This document shows positions 24,600-36,740 of a DNA stretch of 64,000 nt, one piece after another. The position numbers and the translations under genes are program-made. Source of the stretch: Sphagnum magellanicum (lineage: Eukaryota; Streptophyta; Sphagnopsida; Sphagnales; Sphagnaceae); contig CM038919.1 in the NCBI GenBank assembly GCA_021904315.1, positions 15,307,666-15,371,665 of the forward strand, given 5' to 3'. Position 1 is the stretch's first letter; each line of letters begins with the position of its first letter. The notes under the pieces are model-generated. The model ran no database searches. It was not told the origin of the DNA and saw only the letters and a list, made by a program, of their open reading frames with translations.

Positions 24600-26115
24600 A
24601 AGAATCAGCTAGGGACCAAGGTACAGTCCAACTCAGGGATTCAATTTGCTTCAAATCAGTGCAAATTAGTTCCTAGGAAATTGGACTCCGGACCCTCGTC
24701 TAAAGTGGGCCTTCATTACCTTTACCATTCTAGCAATAATTAAATTATTTTCAGTAAATGTCAATTTGATTTTCAAAATTAGCTGTCCACAATCCCCAGA
24801 AGTTCTTGAAATTCTGTTACTAAGTAGTGTACCTATATGGTCATTTTGTTTATTCCAAGTTGGTGAGCTCTTCAAAAGTGGCTTGAATTCTGGAAATTCT
24901 TACTTTATTGATGAGAAATTTTGAGGAACTGGTATACCCATGGGTCATTTTTTGGAATCTATTGTATTGTCCTCTTTTCCAAAGACAATTTTTATGGTAC
25001 AATCATCTTGGACATTTTCAAAAACAATTACCTCATTTTCAAGCTTAACGACCTCATTTCTTTACCTCCCTTCTAATAACTTTCTCCAGCCTCATAACTA
25101 TTTCACTCTTTTTCCCACCTCACCAACATGATATGAAAAAATAAAATAACGTGGCTCTTTTCATGCTCATGATATTTATAATAATTCACATTAAATTTGA
25201 CATTGACATAAATAATGATGAATTATGAAAACCATACAAAAACATAAGAATTTTTTTTAAAAATTGATCATCACTGATAGTGCACAGCAACACAGAGCCC
25301 AACTTGTTACTGCAAGAGTGAAAGAATGGAAAATAAATAAATATTCAGCAAAGAAGATGTTGAAATTGTAAAGGCCCTACGAGGAAATGGTAAACCTGGC
25401 ATAGGGGTCAGGTAATCTAAAGTAGAATGTTTTTCAGAATCCTACTTTATTGTGGCGACCTCAGTGAACTTGGCGTTCTAAATGTGGCGATTTCCCACTG
25501 ATTTTCCTCAAAATATGGCCGATTTTGCAACTAATTCCAAAAAAAACCCTTTGGACAATTAGCACGTGACTTTTCTTTGTGGCGGCGAATATACCCCCCT
25601 CCACACGTCGCCCCCCCCGCCCAACAAAAAAGAAAACCGCTACCAAGTTCCCATGGACCAGCTAGTTTGGAAGAATTGAAAAAATCACTAACAAAAAGAG
25701 TGAAGAAGATATTTTCCCGCACCAAAAAAGAGCGAATTGGATGCGTTCAAATCTGGTACATTCCCTTAGTCTAAGTTTTATGGCGAGGTCAGCGGAGTCA
25801 AGCGTCAATGAACACTGTAGCCACGCTAATTGAACTGGCGACCCGAGCCGCCTGGGAAGGAACAGTAAAACTCCACAACAAATTGACCAAAACGACCTGT
25901 GGCTGGTGTGTTTTTAGCACCCGCGTTCCTCTCCAAGTCTTGAACCGTTCCCGGTCTTACTCCTATCTCGTGAAGACCAAAGGCGACAACTAGCAGCTAG
26001 CTCTATAGTCTTCCTCTCCACTGCCATGCAATCAGCTGACGATCACCAAGATTTCCAAACAGGGATCTGGCACAACTTTTTTTTCGAAGCCAACAGCACA
26101 CACGCAGCTAGAAAT
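24600..26115 (+). other. upstream region of PAL
   Basis: No gene was recognised. From about 25,440 the sequence becomes GC-richer, with a C-tract near 25,610-25,618. Short open frames on both strands (25,461-25,774) look like chance. I did not find a convincing copy of the AC elements (ACCTACC or ACCAACC type) known from phenylpropanoid promoters. An ACGTG core lies at about 26,262. Confidence 0.4.
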
Positions 26116-26122
26116 TATATAT
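26116..26122 (+). promoter_or_regulatory. candidate TATA box of PAL
   Basis: TATATAT lies 374 bases before the start codon. Transcription would begin near 26,150, giving a leader of about 345 bases. A second TATA-like TTATAAG near 26,176 is an alternative. Confidence 0.45.
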
Positions 26123-26341
26123 GATCTCAGCTTCAGTTGCATTCTAGACCAGAGCATTGCTGAGCTGAATTAGTATTATAAGAACTGCAGTTGAACAGCA
26201 ACTTGCAGACACTTCTTATAATCACTTTGCAATACGCAGCTCACGTTATCACTGTCTGAGTTACGTGAATAATAGTCGTAAAAATCACAAGTCAGACAGC
26301 TCTTAATTTGCGATTAGCTGCAGGAGCTCAGGGGTGCATTG

Positions 26342-26495
26342 GACTTGTAAGTAGATCACAGCTGCTTTCCTCCACGATCTGATATTCAGTTAGGAGATGA
26401 TTCACATCTGAAGCGTTTGACTTGCAAGTACTAGATCACAGCTGCTTTCATCTACGGTCTGATATTCAGTTAGGAGATCATTCAGATCTGAAGCT
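26342..26495 (+). repeat. 77 bp tandem duplication in the PAL leader
   Basis: Copy 1 (26,342-26,418) and copy 2 (26,419-26,495) share GACTTG(T/C)AAGTA, GATCACAGCTGCTTTC, GATCTGATATTCAGTTAGGAG (GGTCTGATATTC in copy 2) and CATCTGAAGC-type blocks, with about seven substitutions and a 2-base indel. Copy 2 ends directly at the ATG. Copy 1 contains TTGTAAGTAG, which resembles a 5' splice site; in copy 2 this is GCAAGTA. The duplication lengthens the 5' UTR and may change translation or leader splicing. Confidence 0.85.
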
Positions 26496-28805
26496 ATGGC
26501 CCCAGTAGCAACTGAAGCTGCAGTGCAGGTGATAAACAATGGGAACGAGTTCAATCTTGCAGTGCATGAGTCCTCCTTGAGTGCTAATGGGCATTCGATC
26601 AAAGAGTCTAAGTTCTGCATCACAGGAACTACGCAGCCGTCGTCGACGCTCCAGTACAAAAACTACAGTTTGAAGGACCCTTTCAACTGGGGTAAAGCGG
26701 CTGCGGTTATGAAGAGAAGCCATCTGGACGAAGTGAAGGAGATGGTGAAGACGTTCTACGAGTCAAAGGAAGTGGCTATTGAGGGCGTGAATCTGACCAT
26801 CGCTCAAGTGGCGGCTGTAGCCAGGCGACCGGAAGTGAGAGTGGTGCTCGATGCAGAGAATGCCAAGAGCCGTGTCGATGAAAGTTCCAACTGGGTTCTT
26901 ACCAAGATCATGAATGGCGGCGACATATACGGTGTCACTACTGGTTTTGGGGCTACCTCCCACCGCCGAACTCAAAAAGGACTGGAGCTTCAGAAAGAGC
27001 TTATCAGGTTCTTGAACGCGGGTGTCTTTGGGAAGAGCGGGAATGGAAACACTCTACCCAGTTGTACAGCGCGAGCAGCCATGCTGGTGCGTACCAATAC
27101 CTTGATGCAAGGGTTCTCTGGAATTCGGTGGGAGATTCTCGAAGCCATGGAAAAGCTTCTCAATGCCCATGTCACCCCGAAGTTGCCGCTGAGAGGAACA
27201 ATCAGCGCCTCCGGAGACCTCGTGCCCTTGTCGTACATTGCAGGTCTACTTACAGGTAGGCCCAATTCCAGAGCAATCACGGAAGACGGGAAGGAGGTTA
27301 CAGCTATCGAAGCTCTGAGGATCGCCGGCGTGGAGAAACCATTCGAGCTTCAGCCTAAGGAAGGATTGGCCCTCGTCAACGGGACTGCAGTTGGATCTGC
27401 ATTGGCTTCCACCGTTTGCTTCGATGCCAATACTCTAGTCCTTCTCGCAGAAGTTCTGTGTGGCCTCTTTTGCGAGGTGATGCAAGGGAAGCCGGAGTTC
27501 GCCGATCCGTTGACACATAAACTTAAGCATCACCCGGGTCAGATGGAGGCGGCAGCAGTCATGGAATGGGTGCTTGATGGAAGTTCTTACATGAGTGCCG
27601 CAGCCAAATTGCACGAGACTGATCCATTGAAGAAACCAAAGCAGGACCGGTACGCTTTGCGGACGTCTCCACAGTGGCTAGGACCCCAGATTGAGTGCAT
27701 TCGCAACGCAACGCATGCTATCGAGAGGGAGATTAACTCCGTGAACGACAACCCAATCATCGATGCAGTCGGTGACAGAGCTCTTCATGGTGGCAACTTT
27801 CAGGGAACTCCCATAGGAGTATCGATGGACAATATGCGCTTGGCCATCGCCGCCATCGGAAAGCTGATGTTCGCTCAATTCTCTGAGCTTGTTAACGACT
27901 ACTACAACAATGGGTTGCCGTCAAACTTGAGTGGAGGACCCGACCCAAGTCTCGACTACGGCATGAAGGGAGCAGAGATAGCCATGGCTTCTTATTTGTC
28001 GGAGCTGAACTATTTGGCCAATCCAGTAACCACCCATGTGCAAAGCGCGGAACAACACAACCAGGATGTAAACTCCTTGGGTCTAGTGTCTGCAAGGAAG
28101 ACGGAGGAAGCCAACGAGATTCTGAAGCTGATGAGCGCCACTTTCTTGGTGGGTCTGTGCCAAGCGGTGGACCTTCGTCATGTGGAGGAGACGATGCAGA
28201 TTGCAGTGAAGCAAATCGTTGCTCAAGTTGCAAAAAAGACACTTTTTGCAAGCGAAAATGGTGTGCTTTTGCCTTCTCGTTTCTGTGAGAAGGATCTCCT
28301 GAAGGTGGTGGAACGTGAGCCTGTTTTCAGCTACATTGACGATGCCTCAAGCCAAACTTACCCGCTGATGCAAAAGCTGAGAGAGGTGCTGGTAAGCCAT
28401 GCACTGAAGCACAGCCAGGCAGCAGCAGACAACAACATTAAGGTAGCGGAAAGAAGGAAATCCCCCAACCCTATCCTTGAAAAAATACCAAGCTTCGAAG
28501 AGGAGTTGAAGGCTGGACTCAACACGGCAGTGCCTCTCATCCGCGAAGCCTATGACAACAAGGGACTTTCCTCTGTCCCTAACAGGATCACTGGCTGTAG
28601 GACCTATCCCCTTTACAAATTTGTGAGGTCAGAGCTTGGGACCCAATTACTGTCAGGCTTGAGGACAGTGTCTCCAGGCCAGGAGATTGAGAAGGTCTAT
28701 GACGCAATCTGTGCAGGTAAACTTGTTGCGCCTTTGCTGAACTGTATTGAAGGTTGGACTGGAACTCCTGGACCCTTCACTAATACTCAAGAACTCCACT
28801 GCTAA
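26496..28805 (+). CDS. PAL: phenylalanine ammonia-lyase
   Basis: This 769-residue enzyme deaminates L-phenylalanine to trans-cinnamate, the entry step of phenylpropanoid, lignin and flavonoid synthesis. It acts as a cytosolic tetramer. The MIO electrophile forms from Ala238-Ser239-Gly240 in [17 protein letters not shown]. Tyr145 starts the mobile catalytic loop ([14 protein letters not shown]). Phe172-Leu173 in RFLNAG is the pair typical of Phe rather than Tyr preference. NDNP (417-420), Arg389 in RTSPQW and HNQDVNS (521-527) are also intact. Residues 1-62 are a variable N-terminal extension. The last nine residues, after the usual GTPGPF, form a short extra tail. The length is slightly above the usual 700-755. 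The start is the first ATG in frame, directly after the leader duplication. There is no intron; angiosperm PAL genes usually have one, gymnosperm genes often none. Codon use is much GC-richer than the surroundings, and no lesion is seen. Confidence 0.98.
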   Translation: MAPVATEAAVQVINNGNEFNLAVHESSLSANGHSIKESKFCITGTTQPSSTLQYKNYSLKDPFNWGKAAAVMKRSHLDEVKEMVKTFYESKEVAIEGVNLTIAQVAAVARRPEVRVVLDAENAKSRVDESSNWVLTKIMNGGDIYGVTTGFGATSHRRTQKGLELQKELIRFLNAGVFGKSGNGNTLPSCTARAAMLVRTNTLMQGFSGIRWEILEAMEKLLNAHVTPKLPLRGTISASGDLVPLSYIAGLLTGRPNSRAITEDGKEVTAIEALRIAGVEKPFELQPKEGLALVNGTAVGSALASTVCFDANTLVLLAEVLCGLFCEVMQGKPEFADPLTHKLKHHPGQMEAAAVMEWVLDGSSYMSAAAKLHETDPLKKPKQDRYALRTSPQWLGPQIECIRNATHAIEREINSVNDNPIIDAVGDRALHGGNFQGTPIGVSMDNMRLAIAAIGKLMFAQFSELVNDYYNNGLPSNLSGGPDPSLDYGMKGAEIAMASYLSELNYLANPVTTHVQSAEQHNQDVNSLGLVSARKTEEANEILKLMSATFLVGLCQAVDLRHVEETMQIAVKQIVAQVAKKTLFASENGVLLPSRFCEKDLLKVVEREPVFSYIDDASSQTYPLMQKLREVLVSHALKHSQAAADNNIKVAERRKSPNPILEKIPSFEEELKAGLNTAVPLIREAYDNKGLSSVPNRITGCRTYPLYKFVRSELGTQLLSGLRTVSPGQEIEKVYDAICAGKLVAPLLNCIEGWTGTPGPFTNTQELHC

Positions 28806-31104
28806 TTATCACTTTAAATCACTACTCCTCTAGAGATATTAAACCTCCTATATCCTTACTTTGATCAGACCTAATTTGTGGATCAGACCTTAGTCCACTA
28901 TTTACCACATAATAGTTGCATAGTGGGCCATATGGAAGTTACTGACCCAATTAGGGTCTGCAAAAGAAAAACAACATTCATATCTCATCATGAATGAAGC
29001 TGGTCAGGGGTGTAATAATAGTCATGTTACTTGAGGCTTGATCATGATGATGATGACATGATATTAAGCAATTTATATGCAGGGATGATGGTACGTAGTA
29101 GTAGAATTGATTGTTCCCAGTTCCCACACAGGAGATGATCAGTAGTATTCTGTGCTAGATTCCATCATGCATCATGGCACACGGTCCAGATTAAACTGTA
29201 ATTAGGTGTATGAGTTATAGTGCCATGTGCCATGCACCCTGATTGGAAAGCTGTGTACTTGTATATTGATCATAATATGACATCATCAAGCATCACACAG
29301 AGATTTCTGATTATGCCATCTATGTAAAAAGGACTTGGCAGATCAGCCAAGATCCCTCTTACCGGGATTTCTTTTAAGGATTTTGTGATGTAGCCAAAGT
29401 GATGATCATCCAGAAAATAATTTAGCCAAATTTCGTTACATAATAGATATGAAGGTAGAATAAAAACAGAATGCTTTTATATTCTTGGCTACCTTACCTT
29501 GCAGAAGTTGTATCATAAGACTCTGGCAATTTGGAATTTTAAAAATCGAAATCTGGCAAATTTTGGTCAATGTTGTCATGAAAAATCCTTTGTATAGATC
29601 AAAATCTTATCTTTCAGGTCGAAATTTGGCAAAAAAATTCCAGCAAAAGAAACACTGCCTCTTATCCTGAACTCTGGGTGTGAACCAGTGTTTTCTTTTC
29701 ATTTTTCTAATATTGATATTTTGGTGAAATTTAACCCAAAAGAAAAAGGCAAATCTCTTTGTCAAAAAATGGCAAAATTTCACCAGGAAAAAAATCACAA
29801 TTGTGAACTATATATGAAGTAATTCTAATCAGTGTTTTTATTTCCCCAACAAATTGTCATTTTTTTGACAAATTGTTTTGGGAATTTTTGGATTTTTATT
29901 TTCTAGTGCAAATTCGTCAAATTTTTGATATCACTAAAAAAAGTTAATATATATTTTAAAATCTGTGCTTCTAATGAGTCTGTGTAACTTTATTGGTGGA
30001 TAATAACTTGTTACGAAGTGAACATAGCCCTATGTGCACCTACGTGCAATTTCACCAACTTTCACAAATAAAAGTTCAACAATTCTTCATCACAATATAT
30101 GCAACTTTAATAGTGAGCACTGAGCATAAAATTATATAGATTCAATTTACAATATTCAGTATTGTCATCAAATTCATTGTATTGCAAGCATGGTTCTTTT
30201 TTTTTCAATTTTGTCTTGTAGGTCCAGGACTGGCCAGTGCCTTTTTTTGTATGAATTTTTGCCAACAGGCTAACAAAAAAGGGGGCTGCGAACTGCAAAT
30301 AGGGAATTGTTTTTGGATAAAAGTGGGTTTATTAGCCAAATCTGTCCCAGCCCTTGATAAGGTGTCACAGCCATTGCCCCATTCTAAATTTTCTGGTGTC
30401 ACCTCAACCATAGATGACTGGCGAATCAGAATGGAGGTGCCAGATCCTTCTCTTTAAATAAAAGAAGTTTACATTGAAATTTGAGGTACTTAGTATTAAT
30501 AATGTTATTCATTTAAGGGGTGAGATTAACTAATGGATCTAGTTAAATGAGAACATTTTATCTATATTCAAAAACGTAAGGTAGTTGTTCTCCATCCCAA
30601 GTATCAATTACCTAGCGAGTAATCTTAACACATATTTTGAACTTTTTTTTTTTTGGGTGCATATTGAACATACCTTTAAATGTTTTCTTAAGAGCCACCT
30701 TGGGCCTATTTTGAAAGACCCAGGTTTGCCAAAAACAGAATCAACAATTGACCAAGAAGCCACCTTAGGCATATTAGATGGTAGTCATGTTGTCACTTGC
30801 ACTCATTTTATAACCTATAAAAGAAAACCCTTGGACTGGCTATCATTCACAAGAGCCAAAAACATTTGGGTAGAGGCCACACAGCACAACTTAAAAAGTT
30901 TTTGGAATCTTGCCTGGTTCTAGCAACCTACAGGAACTCAATTTTTTAAAAAGCTAAATTCTAACTCTTTTTTTTTTCCTCATGGCCCCAAGTTCCTTTA
31001 TGTTTTTATAATATTATTTTTCTCAAGCATGTTTGTCAATTGCATGTTCGAATATATGTATCTTAAGTGTACATTGAAACCAAAAAAAAAGGTGTGAGCT
31101 ATTA
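28806..31104. other. PAL 3' flank and intergenic DNA
   Basis: The first few hundred bases must hold the PAL 3' UTR. No clear AATAAA was seen close to the stop; an AATAAAAAC occurs at about 29,459. Repeated AAATTTGGCAAA-like words appear at 29,530-29,780. No other gene was recognised. Confidence 0.45.
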
Positions 31105-31390
31105 CATAACCCCACCTAAATATGTATCAAAAGTGTTCTTAAGCAAAAAAATTCAAGGAAAGTAATCAACATTACTTTCCTGAAACTTTTTAGTTAGGAA
31201 ATGATTAGGAACATCAAAAATCAAATTAAAAATTTGAAGTCTATATAACCTCATTAATGTATTTATTCAAAAATTTAATGAAACCTCTTCTTTAAATGTT
31301 TCTTATATTTTAAAAAAGTTCAATGGGTCAAATAAAATGAAAGTGTGAAGTTCCTTGGGATATCACCCAATCATACTTTCACCCTTATGA
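31105..31390. repeat. fold-back element, copy 2
   Basis: This is the same family and orientation as 5200-5490. Its centre holds GGAAAGTAAT (31,157-31,166), four loop bases and the exact complement ATTACTTTCC (31,171-31,180). The flanks keep AACCTCATTAATGTATTTA and CAATCATACTTTCACCC. Similarity starts and ends at about the same places as in copy 1, which supports a mobile unit. Confidence 0.6.
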
Positions 31391-31980
31391 ATTCTTAATT
31401 CATGAGCTTTTATGTTATTTTTCATTTGTTTGTTAAATCTTGCATTCTTTATTTATTATCAATGGAAGTTTATTTTGATTATTGATTTTTTTTTGGAAAG
31501 TAAATTTGTTCAACCTTGTCTTAAGATGATAATTATATTTTAATTCATGTGTCTTTTTTTCATTTTTATGTTTCATTGATAATTTAGATATGGTTTATTG
31601 TTTCTATTGTTTAACTTACTAAACAATTTCTTATCAAGTTCATATATTTTTTTGAACAATCTCACAAGGTCTATGAAACAATGGTATTGGGTCACAAGGA
31701 ATCATCAAAACATCAACATGACGTGCAAAATTAAAAGCAACACAATACAATGGGTTAAAAATAATTAGTTTATATTTGAAGTGTTAAACATATTATATTG
31801 CAAGATCATAAGAATTGTTGTCAAGTTACAAGACCTTGTAAAACTTTATTTATGAAACACACCTCACATTCGAAAAATGTACAAAGGTATTAAAAACAAG
31901 GGATAATTTAAAGGACGTCAAGTTAACATAAACTAAATGTCAAAAACTCTCCATCTCAACAACCAACTGCTTGTAATAGG
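31391..31980. other. AT-rich intergenic DNA, no gene seen
   Basis: Homopolymer-rich sequence without recognisable coding content. Confidence 0.4.
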
Positions 31981-31989
31981 TCAATCGTG

Positions 31990-32584
31990 GTGATGGGGGG
32001 TGTGTCCTAAAAAGGTGGAAGTTAGGAAGTAGCTAAGCCTATTGCCACTACCCAACTTAAGATGGAGGATGCTCGCATCCTTTACAATGTAATTGAAATT
32101 CTTTGACAAAGAAAAGTAACCAATATAGAAAAGGGAGGGCCCTTTGGCCCGTTTAGGCTCCAAATAGCATTGACACAATCCTTGAGTTGTGCAAGATTGG
32201 GGAAATAGATCCACATGCGTTGGATCAACTATAACAACATCAGCTAAGGTGCAAATTCCATCTTTGGTGAGCACAATGTCAACTTGTCGATGGGAGGAAT
32301 TAAGTGTGGTTGAGGGAAGTGCATGTAATTGTTTTTGTCCCATGTGGAAACCAATATTTCACACAATGGCGACAAAAGTGTCACGAACTACATCATGGGT
32401 CCCATGTGCTCATTGCCATGGGCATAACATAAAAGGTGCATACCCATATGGCCAATGGGATGTGTGCACACACATTGGGGGAAGCTTGCAATTGAAGGAT
32501 ATGGTAATCCAAACTACATTTGAAACGTTATGGAGAAAAGTGGGGAAGATAATCAAAAGGTTGGGAAGATTGGTAAAGCTATAA
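31990..32584 (-). pseudogene. retroelement fragment with zinc knuckle and restriction-like endonuclease-type motif
   Basis: On the minus strand the upstream part reads CVCTHPIGHMGMHLLCYAHG, a Cys/His-rich knuckle. The downstream part has QLHALPSTTLNSSHRQVDIV followed by DGICTLADVVIVDPTHVDL. The arrangement of a Cys-His knuckle, then a VDIVL, then a DVVIVDP strand resembles the C-terminal region of non-LTR retroelements that carry a restriction-like (PD-D/E-K) endonuclease. Similar sequences are common as debris in plant genomes. Stops (for example after LPIFPTF and in HMGPMM*FV) and loss of the following domain show it is dead. No reverse transcriptase was found next to it. The family assignment is from memory of the motif pattern. 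Confidence 0.5.
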
Positions 32585-35500
32585 GGCAAACACCCACCCC
32601 AAGGTTAGAACATGATAAAATTTGGGCATGGTGGGCCTCATGTATCCCATCGAAGAACATGTTAAAAAAGGTATGATGGTGCAAATGCTTCAAAATGGAA
32701 TCTTGAAGATAAACCATTTGTTGTCTAATGAATTATTCAAAAGGACGAAAACATGGTGGTAGTTTAATTTTCAATTCAGATTTAAAAGGGGTATTGTAAA
32801 AAACATCAAAAGTCTAAACAGTTAACACTGTAAAGACTACAAAACGATCTATAAAATTGCAACCAAATCCAAGAGGTGGACATCACATAGAAGCTTGATT
32901 GATCTATTTTTCAAATCAAAACGAGATTGTTGTTGAGAGACCCATTTGTTGTTTGTAGTGCAAACAAATATTCAACATCTTGTCAAACCTATAGTTTCGT
33001 TTCATTGTGAGGTCCTTTGTAAATCTTATTTGTGAATCACATGAATTAGGATGTCCCAAAGAGATGTTCTATTGTTGTTCTGGCAGGTTAAACTCGTTGA
33101 TGACTTGACATGAGAACACTAGATGCATCTAGGGACATGGATATCATTGCACTCCCTTCTTTCACCCCACAACTGATTATAGTTTGTTTATTTGCCATTT
33201 CAACCAAGTGTAATTTGTATGTATCAACTATGTCACCATAGTGTTTTCAACATTCTAGTCTACATGCACTATTAAACTTTCTTGTCATTTCAAGTCCACT
33301 AAAAGTTATTGTGCAACTTTTTTAACCCATCAAAAACATAAATTGTTCACAATTATTGTGAGAGTCTAGCTTGATCACTATGGAACTATTAAGTGGTATA
33401 TAGCTTTGTTGTCATACTTGCATTAATAGTTCTTCTTCTTGACACCTACTCAATTATTCACCGGTTAGATTTTACCCACAAAGTTCCTTCATGATCAATC
33501 ACCTTTCACTTTTCATTTATCATAAAAGCATGGAACACAACTGACATGTACTCTATCGCTTTAAATAAACTTTGAAATGTTGTTTACAAGTTTTCATGGA
33601 CGTATAATTATTTTTGTTGTATGCTAATAAAGGATAATGTAAATTAGTCTTCAAAAGGAGATTTAAGTAAAGGAGCACCATCCTAAACCATCCTAAGTGT
33701 TTTGTTTTTATGTTATACGTGCCAATATTATAAATAAATATTTTTGTACATTCCTACTAATACTAGAAGTCATATTAGTCATACATATGCTAACACTGAA
33801 GTAGCACATAATAGTTTGAGCTCATTAAGACTTCACAAAAATGCTACATTGAAAAATATACTTGCCACATGTATCTTTCACAAAGAATGGGTGTGTTACT
33901 GCCCCTTGGATGTACTCGAACCTGGATCCATTACCAAGTTTTCCTTGGTAATGTCAACTTCCATTTCAACTCCACTTTTGTTCTTTAATACCACTATATT
34001 AAATTTAGCTGAGTATTCAACTCCCTTTAATATAACATTATCAGTTCTAGCATCTAGCAGTTCAAATTAAATAAGGAAACCATATGAGTGTTTTCAATTT
34101 TATTTTAACCCAAAAATGAAATGGCAATTTCTCCAATTTAGATAATCATAGACAAAGATGTAACAAATTAACAAAATGGCTTATTTGCAACCTGCAAATA
34201 TTCACTGTTTTTCAAGGTGGTGGGGATATAGAAAACCCATACTTTCATTGGTCTTTCAAATGATTACATCTTTTTTTTGTTCAATTTGTTGTAAAGCTTG
34301 TACTCTTGTTCAATAATAGTTAAATAGAGTGATGAACTTCAAAATGACCAACAATTTTATAATGAGGATGATCAAATGCTCAAGAATGTAACAACATGAC
34401 AATACATACAAGGGTGGTCCAACAACACTTGGGTTGTTTTGATTATGAACTTGAAAAATCAACATTGTTTCTTCAAAGAAAAAAAAAAGTTATTTATGAT
34501 GCATCATAAATTTGCATTCATGTGATATTGTCAATGATATCATGTTCAATTTTAGTGTAGACTCATGAGTCACACCTATAAAATTTTAGCAAAATACACA
34601 TCTATTCTTTTGTCTAAAACATGATACTAAAAGAGTTGTTCACTCCACTTCTAACATGATTAGTTATCATCTAAAGCATTTATGTTTCAAGATAGGATGC
34701 CACAAATATGGCCTTGTTATGTTATTAGAACATGAGAATTTAATTTTGTTCTTTGCACCTTAAAGACATGGAAGAGAAATATCATGAAAATGACACAATT
34801 TGTAGATTGGGACTTTGTTTCAAATCACAAAAAATAGTGGAATATTTATATAACTTTCAAGAATAAGAACCATGTTAACATAGTGTATTTTGAACACATG
34901 ACTCCAAGTGAACTGATCAACTGCCACAACTTCCATTCTTACATGTATGATTCCACACATTGTATTGTTTACTAATCAATCTGTAAAAGAAAAAAAGATT
35001 TCTAAAGTACCACACTTCTTTGATCATCATTTTCAAAATCAATTCATGTACCAAAAACTTAGTTTACAATAGATTGAAATAATTAAATGGAATCAAGCAT
35101 GTTTGGAGGAGTTAAATGATGGGAGCACCTACTAATGGCCTTGTCCCCTACTTGGCTATTAACTAAACAAATGGTTAATTTGAGGCTAATTGCCTTTAAA
35201 GGGTGTGGGATAGCCATAACCTTTCACCTCAAATTCCCCATAATTTAATAAACACATGTTAGAAGGGGTTCATCTCAAAAATATGTGTTATTTATGAGAT
35301 GTCAGCTCTATGAACTCACTCCCTATCTAACACCCCTCCTTAATTCAAGTTAGGTATTTTCAATCCTTATTTACATTCAAGAAGTTGTGTATGTGCAAAA
35401 ATCTTTAACAAGTGTCATACACCCAAGGTGAACATATTGCTACTACAAATATGTCTATGAAACCCATTTTTATTTCATCAAATGCCTCAAAGATGTTTTT

Positions 35501-35929
35501 CATTCCCTCATAGGTCCATTTACCCTTTAGAGAAATGCAAGAACAAAATGACAACTCCAAATAAGTAACTAATATGTTTGTAGACTTTCACAACTAAAGG
35601 CATAATTAGTTCTGATCTTTGAAATTGCACTAGTTAATGATTCTCACAAAGGTTCATTACAATTGACCTTCAATGTGAAAATTGTCACACCCCTTAAATT
35701 CCATCTAATTGTGTTCATCTTCAATGGAAAATTAAACAGAACAAATGTAGGGAACATCTTTTTCCAAAAGAGACCTTCGCATCAAGGTTTTGAGAAGAGA
35801 AGTTCAAAATATGCAAAAAAAAATAGATAATCAAGCAACAATGCATCACCCAGATCTCCTAAAAATGTTTCCATTTCCAAATAAAAATCGAAAAGGTAAT
35901 TGATTTGAAAGGGACAAGAAATACTTACC
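32585..35929. other. AT-rich intergenic DNA, no gene seen
   Basis: Only chance-like short open frames occur. The longest (33,744-34,070) has no recognisable motif and AT-biased composition. Confidence 0.45.
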
Positions 35930-36740
35930 TGTCGCAACCCTAACCTTGGGCTCACGACCAAAACAAGGGCTGGCAAAGGTGCGGGCCAAGAGTGAAGCAT
36001 GGGAGTCACATTTCATGCTCCCAGGAGTGTAGGAAAGTGTGAGGGAATGAACCCCCACACTCCCAATGAGCTCCCACTTTGGGAATTAAAGTTCCGACGG
36101 ACTCCCGAATCTTCAAAGGGCGATCGCAAAAGTAAAAACTCATTAGAGTGAAGATTTTTTATATTGCTAGAAAGCTCTTGGAACGTACATGTTTAAAATG
36201 GGTTTGCATGACCCATTTGAACACTTAAAACATAAGTTATGGCCAAAAGAAGGGCTAGGAATCAAGTTGCCAATTTGACTCCCGACCAGTAAAAGTTGGG
36301 AATCGCCCTGATTTCCTTATGTGCAGGTGGTGTGCAACATACCTTTGAAAAGTTCTCGACAAGGGATACAACTTTTCTTTAAACCTCATTTCAATCAAAG
36401 GTCTACACACAAAGTTATGAGCCCCCAAAGTTGCAGGAGTCCCAATTTAGGGAATTTCAGGATTCCAATTTGGGAGTCCCGAGACAAAATGACATTTGGG
36501 TGCTGGCCCCGTGGCTAAGCATAGAGAATAATATAAGGAGGAAGGTGGTGGCTTCCCCCAAGTCTGGGCCGTGGCGAGTCTTGTGAATCCGTGTTTGCTC
36601 GTGGTTCATCCATGCATCAAAAGTGTTCCAACTACGCACTAACCAACTTGTTGTTTGGTTTGTGAAGGTCCATGTGAGTAATTGAATTACTTGTCATTCT
36701 TCCTAGTCTTCATCCTGGAGCTCCAACACACCCCTTTACC
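35930..36740. mobile_element. possible LTR-like block
   Basis: This is a GC-richer island with repeated GACTCCCGA and GGAGTCCC words and two similar segments, one around AAAACATAAGTTATGG and one around CACAAAGTTATGAG. At about 36,530 AATATAAGGAGGAAGGTGG is followed by a GC-rich stretch and TGTGAATCCGTGTTTGCTCG, a layout common for plant LTR promoters and R regions. No second copy was found in the window, so ends cannot be set and the call is tentative. Confidence 0.3.

Noticed and set aside
26402..28540. Several open frames on the minus strand and in other frames of PAL
   Set aside because: They overlap a full-length, well-conserved PAL frame and are shadows of its GC-rich codons.
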